Source of the DNA: Pipra filicauda
Lineage: Eukaryota; Chordata; Aves; Passeriformes; Pipridae
NCBI RefSeq assembly: GCF_003945595.2
Contig: NW_024104095.1
Coordinates: 992,001 to 1,056,000 of the forward strand
Length of the DNA stretch: 64,000 bases
Direction of reading: 5' to 3'
The notes below the pieces were generated by a model. That model saw only the letters and a program-made list of their open reading frames with translations. It made no database searches and had not been told where the DNA came from. A program made the translations under genes and the position numbers. Every line of letters starts with the position of its first letter. The first letter of the stretch is position 1. Shown one piece after another: positions 12,201 to 24,200 of this stretch.

Positions 12201-15200
12201 GTAAGAAATCAAGATCTTTTTTTTTTCCCCAAACTTAAAGGTTGTGACACTTTCCTAGATTTACTGCAACCTCCCTTTAAATATAATCATTAAAACTTGC
12301 TTAGCAGGTATATATGCATTTAGTAGGCAGGTTGGTTTTTAAACTGCTTTATTGAATGACATCTGTGAGAGGTTTGGAAAATACTGCATTGAGCTTCAGC
12401 TAATTGCAGTGGACATGCTTATTCCTCCTTGACTGTGCTGCCACACAGTCTTGGTGTCTTGCTGAAACACTGTAGGATGTAGCTGTGAAAATGTGGGGAG
12501 GAACTTGAATGCTGGTGAATAAATAACTCATAGTGTTCAGCAAAGAGCAATTTCTGGCAGTTGCAGCCTGAAGACTCCTCTGTTCTGTGTTCCGTCTGAC
12601 TCTTGTTTCTGTCTGGCTCAGCTGTTTTTCTGGAGAATCCCTTTTTTTTTTTTTTCCTCTTTTGATAAAAGTGTGACTCTTGATGTAAAAATACATTACA
12701 GAGTTCCCATTTTAAAGCTGCAGCATTCACACATCTACTCTGCCTCAACCCATACACCTCCCTGCCTGGCCTTACTCCACAGGTACAAGGAATGGACAGT
12801 TAGGTTGGAGTTCCCATGTGATCATCACTGTATAGTTTAAACCAGACTTTCACAGTAAATTACTGTTTGGGTTTTTCCCTGAACCAGAGGAGAGGAAGGG
12901 AGCTGAGAGTTACCCAGGTGTATATGAGAATGACATCAGATCTCCTTCAAAATAATGCAAGTATCTGACTGGACATTTCTCACAAGTACTCAAAAGAGGA
13001 CCAAAATACACTTAATAATGTTAAAGAACACCTGATCATTATGCTTGGAGATTTTGGCCCTGCATTTAAAGATAAACAAGATAGCCAGTGATAAAGAAGG
13101 ATCCCGGGTCCCATTTGAAAGCAGATAGGCAACACTTCTGACAATTCAGGAGCTTTATTTAGCACAAGAGCAGTTTTAGGACCCTGAGTAGTTTTAAGTA
13201 GGAGTTAGAAAGGTTCTTTAAAAAGACCATAGGGTGTGAATTGTCTGTTGGTGCCGGGGGTGTCCAGTCATATATTGCTTTGTCTTAACTGTGGATTTGA
13301 GTTTTGTTCTTTCAGGCTGGGATTTTAATGTTCACAAGCCACACAGAAAGTTGGTTTGTACAAATGTTTTTCAGATCATTCCTAGACCTTGAGAGAACCC
13401 CTCCCAGCCCTGAGATTAGGTAATGACACAGCACATTAGGTTTTGCTTGAAAAATGTCTTTAACAAACTTGCACTGTACTGTGCATGCACATTATCACTG
13501 TGATGGCTGCGTAAGAAGCTGTGGAAACTAAACTGGAATGTTTGCTTAAGATGACACACATCATGTTGTCATATAGTCTAGTTTTTTATGTATTTATCTT
13601 GAGTATTTAACTTTATTATGGAATCAGAATATCTGTTAATACTTACTAGGAGTACTCAAGTCATGGCTGAAGCTCTAATATGCAGAATTCTGTCCAGACT
13701 AATTAGTGCTGTGTATTCACAGATTTTGGTGTTGTACACAGACTGTCCTTGGAGCATCTGTTGATCCTTGTTTCAATATGCATCCCATGTTGTACATGAC
13801 AGATAGATCTGTTTCAGTCCATTCAGAAATAGAGCTGTGAACTGCATTGAAACAAAGATGCCCTGAAGCAAAGTGGAAAGTCAAAACAAATAGAAAAAAT
13901 TGCCTCTCATTTTTTCTCAAATGAACTCGACACAGTCTTACAGTAAATGAGCTTCTGCCAATCCTTCCCCAGACTAACTATACAGTAACTACTGGTATTT
14001 ATTATTCTAATCCTGCTGTAAGGTGTAAAGTTTAATCCCTCAGCTGTAATTTCCTAATTTGTATGTTAAATGCTGGAATGTCAGTGGTGCTCTTGGCAGG
14101 ATTTTACCCTACGCTGTTCATTGTGCCATATCTCCGAGGGCTGTATTTTGGTTTCTGCTCCCCACTTGCCCCAGGGCTCTTGTGATTGTTCAGTGTATGA
14201 TAAACTGATAAATGCACCAAAACTAGAAAAAAAAATGCTCACTTGGATTATTGATTTTGCTGGATTAGCTTTGGGTAACCAAGTGCTGGGAGCTTGCTGG
14301 AGAGAGAGCAGCAGGAGAGGGGAGCAGAGGGGGCAACTTTTACTTCAGGCTGTGACAGACTGAACTCTCCCATGAAGGGAAACCACATCCTTTGTTTTGA
14401 AGCCATTATTATTTTTTTAACTAGGATTTTGGAAATGAAATCACAGATTATTTGAACTGATAGGGGTTTGAAATGTTCCCAATAATTGATTCTTATCAAG
14501 GTTGGAGGAATATTAGGTGTTACCAGTTGTTGCTTGTGCTTTATGGTGTTGTAACAAAGGCTAAAGAACCAGCTCTTGGTTCATGCTTGATTTAATAAGT
14601 TACTCCACGAGCAGATGAACTAATGAGGAATAGTTTTGTTGTGCATTTGGATCCCATATCCCTTAATCCCCCTTAAGCTTTGCCTTTGCTGTGGCTGGTT
14701 TGGAGCTGTATGTGCAGGGACAGGCCAGGCAGTGCAGCACTGACAGCCCCTGGAGCAGGAGGTGATTCCTGACATCTTCCAGCCCTTCCCTCTTCAGTGG
14801 ATATCAGGCAGCAGCTTCCCACCTCCCTGTCTCTGGGCTGCTGGTTTTTATTACAAGAAACTCCAGCCCTCTCTGGGGTTGGTGACGGCTCGTCAGCGAT
14901 TGCAGAAGTGGCTGGTGACTGGCAGCCAGACAGGCAGGGTGTTAGAAAAGCCTTTCTCACAGGGAGAGGTGAAGAGAATTTGAAATTTGAAAGTCAGGCT
15001 CTTGTTAATATGATTTAGAGAAACCAGATGTGTATGGAGAGTTTTTGCCCTTTTTTATTTTTAAAAAGTCTCCTTTAGTCTGACTGGCAGCAAGATTGAA
15101 ATCGATACATGACGTGTTTACTTCTCATTTACTAGATCAAAGCAGAAAAACAATTAACATCGGTATTATTATCATTTGTTCATGGTATGTTGGTATTGCA

Positions 15201-18200
15201 TGTGTAATTCAGAGCTCAACACACACTGAATGTTTGTTAATCTTCATTTCATATTGAAAAATAGTACCCTGTAGATTCTTGTTTCTTTCACGTTTTTCTT
15301 AAAGCTGAAATGTTTCTCAGCAGACTTTTCTAGAAAGTATTGGGAGAGTTTTGAGAGGGCTCAAGCTGTTGTGTTGACAGTCACGTATCAAAACATTCCC
15401 CACTAGATTCTGTCCTCCCATAGGATCATTTCCTTAGGTGTGTGAATAACGTCTTTCCTTGGGAACTGTTACTTGCTTTTTGTTGTGTTTAAAAAAAAAA
15501 ATTCGCCTCATTTTTATCGAGTCTGTGATGTACTCAAAAATACCCCTTTATTGACATGTCAGACATAGTAAGTTGCACCAAATCTTAAAAATTCAGTGGT
15601 GTATCCCCTTATATTCCTTTGGAAATAATATCTGGTGGTGTTTGGTTCTGTAGTTACAGTCTTAGAAATTCGAAATGCATGTTTTAGCCCCATCTTTGAG
15701 GAAACACAAAATATTAAAACTAACGTGTTTGGTACAGTAACATAAGTGTCATAAAGAGCTACAAAACTTAGAGGACTAAAATGTGAGCTTACCTTTAGCA
15801 TTCCTTTTATCTCTTTTTTTATAGTTACTGAGTTGTAACTGAAGTATTCAGTGTTACTAGTTAGCACACATGCATTATAACTAATTAAATGCCATGAAAC
15901 TGCACAACTTTGTGTCTGGCAATATTTTGGGATACTGCAGCCTTCCATGAGAATATTTCTTATTGTTTCTTTAAAGTTCCAAGATAAATAAATAAATCAA
16001 TAAAACAAAAAAGCCTGTTCATAATTTTTCAGTACTGCTCATATGTACAAGTTGAATGCTGACTTGTGTTGAGTATCAGTCATATTTCTTGTCAGAAAAA
16101 CCTGGAGTCATATATATAATATTCTTATGTAGTAATAAATTCAATTCTAATCAAATAAATTATCGATGAGCCTAAAGTTTCAAAACCTGTAATTTCATTG
16201 TTTCCATGCAATTAATGAAAATATATTTGAGTTATTATGGATTGTGTTAAACCTTTCATTATAATAGATCACACCAAGAAAACCAAATCCAGCCCCCCAA
16301 AACTCAAACTTCATATATGGAAAAGTTAGAGGTGAGGCTTGGATTTTATAATTGTCAGTGGGAAAGACTGGCTTTAGAAGAAATGTCGAGTTAAATATTG
16401 CAGCATATTTTATAGGCAATTATCCAGTAATTAACTTAATGCAGATTATTTCTGAAGTTGTTGGGCTTTAATGGTTTTTCTTAAGAGGTGAATTTTATAG
16501 GGGTTATTTGCAGGGGCTGTACAGTGATCTGGAAAATTACATACTCTGTGTAAGAAAACCTGAATCATGCTCCTATCTTTAAGAGAATGATGTTTTGAAA
16601 TGGTCTTCAGGATCAAGGTTAAGGATTACTTTTGTTTGAGGGAACGTAGTTGAGTTGGAGAAAAATAAGGAGGTTTTTTTCTTGCTCTTGTAGCTTCTCG
16701 ATTTGCTGTAATTCTCTAACTGAGATTTGCCTTCTCTTGTCCAGGGGAAGAGTATCAGAGAATTGAATTTGGTGTTAACGAAGTTATTGAGACGCAATCA
16801 TCTGTCCTAAATAACACCGACTACAGTATTTCAAGTACTCTGAATCCTCAGGCTCCAGAATTCATCCTCAGTTGTGCACCTGCTCAGAAACCCCCTGATG
16901 ATGCTCTCAGTGAAACCAACTACAACTCCATCGACTGCCAGTTCAGCGATCCCGGCCTGGCTTTGGACAGCGGCTCCAACGCGGAAAACGACGGCTTGTC
17001 CGGAGGCCTCGGGCAGAGGGAGCGCAAAAAGAAGAAGAAAAGACCCCCTGGATATTACAGTTACCTGGAAGATGTCAGCGATGGCTTGGCCCCCCCGGAG
17101 GCGCTGGTGAACGGCCACGCCAACTCCTCGGGACTGCCCCCGGAGGACACGGAGCTGGCAGGAGACATCCCCTCCCTGGCCACGCCAAGGACTTGCAACA
17201 GCCCGGACAACTCCGTGGACTTCGTGCCTGGAGCTGTCCCTGCTGGGGCCGTTGCCAGCGCTCTGGACAATGCCAGGACTGCCGGGCAGCCCGAGGTATG
17301 CCGAGTTCCTAATTCTGAACAGTTTTGCCTCCCCTCGGAGGCCGTCAGAGATAGCCCCCTAAGGACAGCTGGTGTACAGTCTTATGCTGGTACTGATACT
17401 ACTGAAAGTCTTGGCGTTACTAATGGACAAACACTTGAATCCTCTGGTGAGGACACAGCTGCCAATGGGGTAGAATTGCACACTGTGGAAAGCACTGACT
17501 CAGACCAAGCTAAGCCTGAGGAAGCTTCACCTACTACTGAGGCAACAGTCCCGGTTGCAGGATCAGTCCCCGTTAATCAGCCTGCAAAATCGTGGGCTAG
17601 TCTTTTTCACAATTCCAAGCCCTCTGCTTCCACATCTGTGGTCTATGTTGAGACTAAGTATACCCCTCCTGCCACATCTCCTCTGGTCCCTGAAAAACAG
17701 GTTGAAGTCAAAGAGGGACCTGTTCCAGTTTCAGAGGATCCTGTAGCCATAAAGATTGCAGGTATAGTTAATACACACGAGTGGATGTTACAAGCTCTGC
17801 TTGTAAACAGGAGTGTGCAATATTCATAGAAAACATTCCTCTGGTGATGTTCCCCTGGTAATAAGACAACTGTTCAAACACTGCACGAAGGTTGTAATTT
17901 GAATAAACTAGTTTTGTATCCCTCTGAGTAAACATTCCAACCAGGGATTGCCTTGTCATTATCCCAGATACGGTAAAACTGTTGCTACTTGTCAAACAAT
18001 GTGTTTAAATGATCTGTGAATTTAAATAGGCTGGTTGTGTTCAGATCTGTGCTGTTGTAACAAGGAGAATAGGAAATGGTGGTACATTATCCAGTATTTA
18101 TTATCTTGTAGTGCATTCCATTGCAACAAGAATATTAATGTATTTACACCAAAGTAGCTGAAATTCCTGGACACTGAACAGCAGCTGAAGTGTAACATCT

Positions 18201-21200
18201 AAATAGGTCTTTCTTCAGAAATTCTAATTCAGGGATATTATATTTACTGATATGCTGTTTGAGAGGTCTGTCCTTCCAATTTTGAAGAATTATCCTTAAT
18301 TATTATAAACAATATTATTTTATCCAGAAACAATGCTAGCTATTGCCTGCTCAAGAAAAACCATAAGGAGCTGTCCAGAGGGTACATCAGGAAAGGGAAC
18401 GAGTGATACAAAGACTTTCCCTGTTGGTCCTGTCATATTTTTGGTTCTAATGAGATATACTAGAAAATGCGGGAGATCCTTTTTGCAGCTTCGGTCAGAA
18501 AACACCAAGTTTTCCCAGTTGGTTGCATTTTGTGTCATTAATTCATGAATGTTGGGACAAAAGTAATTAATTTAAATCTGTGAATTAGTCTGTACGTGAA
18601 ATGGGCTGGTGAAAAATCCTGCCATTTGTGCTACAAACTAATTTACAAGTGCAATGAGTGTGGCAGCTTCGAGTCAGATTCCTACTCTGCCAGAAGCTGA
18701 CCTGGAGATAACTATTCAGAATGCCCAGAAGTAGATCCTGCCTCTCCTCCCCTCCTTACTCAGAACTGTCTGTTGAGAGAAAAGCTGTCAGAATAATTTG
18801 TACTTACCACTTAGGTGTTACAAGCACAGTTGACTGTATTAAAAAAAATATATGAGCAGGTGATTCCAGTTTGTATGGTGCCATATATGTGGAGAACAAT
18901 GTAGTCTTAAAATCTCAAGCTATCCTTTAGTAATGACTTTTAACTTAAAACTATTTTGTGACAAGCACACAGCTAAAACTGCTTGCCATAAATGAAAAAG
19001 GTTTTTTATCTTGTCCAGGTTGCTTCAGCTCTAAGTTAACTTCCTGAACTTTTACTGCTTCTGTACTATTTTTTGCCACCAGGTGGGAGCAGAGCTTTTT
19101 GTTTTGTCTTAAATGTAGTAAAGTAGCAATGTCATTTTTATGCAAGTTGTCTTTTGCACCTTCACTGTTAGTTGTTTGGGCAGATAAGAGGAATTCAGCT
19201 GCTCGTAGTAGCTGCTTTAGGTAGGAGTTATGTTGCTGCAATTTCTGTAATTCACATGCTGCTGATTTTGGTATAAAATGTTTACTTGAAGATGTGAATG
19301 TCATGTAAATGTACTCAGTGCTTTGCTCTGTGGAAAAAAGGAGGTTTTCTTTATTTTCCATTCTTTGGTGTTCTCTGTCCTGTTTGGAAAACAGGAACCT
19401 CAGTGCTTTGTTCAACACCCACGCTCATGGTTGGCAGTAGAATTAGAGAAGAGGATCTGGAAGTTTTAGGGAGTTGAGGAGTGTCCTCAGTAAAGCTGAA
19501 GAAGAAGTTTTTTCCCGCTGTGTGTTAATACCAATTTACATGGAAAAGGAGGAAGGTAACTAATTCTGTTGTTGCTGTTGAGGACTTGATGGAAATGCCA
19601 GTCTCTGGGCATTAGTTCTCAAGGAAGATTCCACAGTGCAGCAGTGAAAATAGAAGGAAGGTTTGAAAACCGTGTAGGCAAACATGGAAAATTTGGATTT
19701 ACTTTGTCTCAGTTGAGATTGTTGGAGTGACCACTGATGTAAATTCACATGATGATTCACTGTTCTCCCAAGACTAGAGAAAAAGAAAGGAGTTAGTTCA
19801 AATTGTAAGAAAGGTGTTTCAGTATTACATATTAGAAAATATTTTCTTATTGTAAAGGTAGGTAAGTGCTGGAGCACTGAAGGAGTTGTGGAGTGGAGAC
19901 ATGCAAGGTTTGGGGGGGTTATAAATGACTTCATAAATGCAACCTGTTGCATTCTTGCAGATACTGATTTTGTGTAGGGTTATCCAGCAGTGTTGTCCTG
20001 GGATTTTTTAATCATTGTCCAGTTTGAAGAAAGATCTGAGAGACAAAATATTCTCCAAATAGGGGCCTCAGGCCAAGTGTTGAATATCTAAGGTGTTAAA
20101 TTCCTAACTTTTAACAAGTGTCTTCAACATGGAGACTGTGTCCATGTGGTTCCTCTCTTGTTAAACTTTGGACTTGCTTTGATAAGGAAATAACCTTTTC
20201 TAGAAAAAAATTGGCAGGTATTTGTAATAACAAGACCTAGTGAATGAACTTTAGCAAAATGTGTTTTGTTTACCTACAAAAATGTTAATAGTGTTCTAGA
20301 TCTGTTTTCAAATCAAGGCCTTTTCACCAGTCATTCTCCAAAGGGAATGTGAGTTCTTTTTGATTAATAACTTGAGCTTTCTAACAGATTTTGAAATTTT
20401 AAGATGATTTTTTTCATGGTTTTAAGTGTATTTTTCTTCTGATACTCTTGTGAAAGTTCTTTTAGTTTCTGTGCAAATGTTAGATGGAGATGTGGTATTG
20501 AATGCTGTACACAAAGGTAATTCTTTGTTAAAAGAAATAAACTCAGTAATTGCACTAGACACTGCTACAAAGCAGTTTTATGACCACAAGAGGATGCTAA
20601 AGGTCCTAATAATATCTTTCTTTAGCATGGTGCAAAAATAGGGAAGAGTTAATGTCAAAAGTTGCTGATAGACATTCAAAATATAATTTTTTTTCCTCTA
20701 TTTTTATCCTAATTTCCAACAGTGCTTAGTTATATTAACAGAAAGATTGTATGTGTGCACAACACAGTTCAAATGTTAATATATCCTGAAATACTTGAGC
20801 AGTAATTCAATATTTCAGCACTCACAGAGGAGTTTTCACCTGCCTCTCTGCTACATTTTCCATTTTACATCTTATTTTTTTGTCTGCTCTTTCAGCTGCC
20901 AGGTTCTTTATGTAATAGATGACTGACTTAAAAATGTCCTATTTTTTTGTCATTTTAATTTGGTTAGAACTGGTGGTGTCTGCAGGAAATACAATCTTAT
21001 AGGTAAGGAGATATTTTGGAAGTAGAAGGACGTGGATTTTGTTGGCAGTTCTGCCACCTCCTCTGCTTAGTTATGGCTTTGTGCCTCTGTTTTTCCACCT
21101 GTGTCATGTTATTTTATTTGTCCTTCTAGAGAACAGCTCAAACTCCTTAGGTTTATGCAGGGTAGCATATAAAGGTCCTCACATCTATTATAAAAATAAA

Positions 21201-24200
21201 TAACCCCCTTGGTAGACAATTGCCACGTTCATTTACATCTGTTAGTTCTGACTTGTATACCTCTTGTCCTTATTTTGCAAATTTAAGATACACCAGCTCC
21301 AATATTTTCTTTAAATGGTTTTTATTTGGGGACCTAAATAAGAGGTCAGGATTCCTGGAAAAACTCCCTGTGCTGCTCTTGTTTCATAACTGAGGCACAA
21401 TTATGTGCAGTGGTTTCTAAGTTTTAAACTTCATTGCTGAAGGTTTTGGAAGCAGGAAAACAAGTGGAATTACATTATGTAAGGCTGTTATCTCGTAGAT
21501 TTTGCAAGTCTTAAACCAGTAAATAAAACAGCCTGTTCTGAAGAGCACAGTAACATCTGTCTGTCTGTTTGCACTGAGATGTTTTTGTTGTAAGATAGTG
21601 GATGGTGAAACTTGTAAACTGGGACTGCTCTGTCATCTTCATCTCCCTTCAAAGCAGAAGAATTTGGGAAATACTTCCTAAAACTGGGGACAAGTGCTGC
21701 CAGCTAATGGGATTTGATATCTGTGTATCTATGTAAATAAAAGTATCTGCTTTTAAGGAAACAAAAATAAAACCAAATAGGTCTTGTCAGTTTTGCAATG
21801 CCAGTGGTTGGTTTTTGTCCCAGCATCCTCCTGACCCGAATTCCAGGATGTCTCCGGTGGAAGAAACACGTCTGGTTTGAAATACAAGCAGTGCTTAAAT
21901 GGAGTGAAAATGATTTGCTGAAGTTTCTGGGAATCTTGTACATTGAACTGAATTATTTTGTGATGCAGCAACAGATACTTGTTTGATGGCCACATGTGAG
22001 TTTTGTTGATGCTCAATTTACTGTTTCTCACCCTGCAGAAATACTGGAAAGTGTAAGGCTAATACATAAACCAGTGTCTTTGCAACCCCGAGGGCTGATC
22101 AACAAAGGAAACTGGTGCTACATCAATGCTGTATCCTTCCCTGGAAAAAATAATACTCTTAAGTTAAAATTTGTGTAGTATATCTGTCAAAGTTTTTCTG
22201 GATTTCTCTGGTAAGTATTTTATAAAAGTGTTTGTCTTCCCAGATCCTGCTGCTGTGGTTAAGATGTGAAGTGTAGCAGCTAGAAATCCAAGGGGATTTG
22301 GGATCCTTGAGCCTCAGGTCCAGAGTTCCCCTCCAGTCCTGTTTGCAGTTGTTACCCGTGTCAAAATATTGCAGAACTGTGACTTTCTCCTGATTGAAAA
22401 CCTTTTAATTTCTAATTATGTTTACTCTGCATCAATTTAGGTGGTTATTTATCTTTTGTACTTGAAGTAACTGTCCTGACTCTTGGGCTTTGTCTTGGCA
22501 GTTGGTAAGGGGATCATTTGGCTTTTTGTTGAGCAGGCTGTCACTATTATTGTTTAAAATATTCCTTTTGCACATTACATTGTGGAGGATGAACCTGCTC
22601 TTAATGTATTGGAATTGTATTCCCCTGCAAAAATAACTTTTACCCTGGGGAACAGAGATTGTCCTTCAGTGCTATATTATGATATTAATAAAAATCATTA
22701 ATAATTTTTAAAATTTTGTCCTGTGTTAGCAAGGCTCACTGTGAGTGACATTTGGGATACCCTGAGTACTGGTACTGCAAAGGAAAAATAACTAAGACCA
22801 ATTTCAAGACTGATCATGACAGACCCTAATAAACTATTTCCAGAGCAACAATTGTGCTTTAAACTTCAGCTTTTGTCTTATATAACCAGTTGTGCACTCA
22901 GCTATTACATATACATATTAGCTCCCATTTTTTCAGTCTTGAAGTGTTACATGGGAATTTATTATTCAATTTTTGCACACTGTGGGGACCAAATTAATCT
23001 CTCTCTGTAGCTGTTGAGATCGATGCCTTTTTTGTCATTTCCCTCCAGTCTTTTAATGCATTTCCTGTGTTCACTGGTCTCACCAAGGAGGTGGTTTTAA
23101 ACTGTTATTCTCCCAGTGTGCTCTGGAGTTTCACTGGTTGCTCCCAACTCTTGACGCTGCAGAATGTCTCACATCACAGAGGGTTACTTTTAGTTTGGGT
23201 ACAGGGGTGAATCACCACCTCTGACGTAAAATCTGTCGACTTCTTCCATTCTTCTCAGAAAGCATGTTACAGGTTATCTCTTGCCAATTTTCAAATTGTT
23301 AATTTTATAAAGTCTTTCCTATGAAAGTTCTTTTCCTCCCCTGCTCCTAGACAAAATGTTTTCCTTTTTGCCACGATTAAAATGTCACTGAAATCACTGC
23401 ATGTTATAAAAAGCTGTGGTTTTTTTTTAGTACAACTTCTGCACATCACTGGTTAATGTTGTGATAAAGCTTCATCTTCTTTTCCAGTGTTATGGGTTTG
23501 AGCGACAATAAAAATATAGAGTTTGCATAGAATTTGAAATATAACTGAATATTTGGTTAATATACAGATGAATTTTTTGCATATTTCCTTAATGCCATTG
23601 CATAGACCCTGCAGGCCTTGGTTGCTTGCCCTCCAATGTATCATTTAATGAAGTCCATTCCAATGTATTCCAAATCGCAGAGGCCGTGTACCTCAACTCC
23701 AATGCTAGACAGTTTGTAAGTAGCTTGGGAAAAGGGAATAAGAGTCTGGGATCTGACTGAGCTCGTTCAGAAATAACAAATGATCGTTGTTGAAACTTGC
23801 TCTGTATCCAGAAGTCTCTCTCGTGTGGTTTTTGGGCGATCCATGTCTTTTAGAATGAACTTGGTATTTTACAACTCCTTGACTAGTCAAGGAGGATACT
23901 TCCTGTTGCCTCGGGAGTATCAGTTGTAAATTGTGCTTAATATGCAAAAATGAACCAACCAAACACCTGGGTTTCATTACAGTGATCAGGTTGGGTTTTA
24001 TGTTTTACTCAGACTTTGTGATGATATTCTGTTTTTTGGCAGTCATAATGGCAATGATCTGATTGTATTATTTGTCCTTCTAAGTCTTAACTTGCTGCTC
24101 ATGTGGAGTTGTTCCTTCCATTCCGTTGCAGTGTTCGTTTAATGAATGAGTTCACTAATATGCCTGTACCTCCTAAAGCAAAGCAAGGTGAGTGGGAATA

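Noticed and set aside
18951..19952. Minus-strand open frames of 155 and 130 codons in USP10 intron 4
   Set aside because: No domains or coding-like composition; the second ends in a Gln run derived from a simple repeat.
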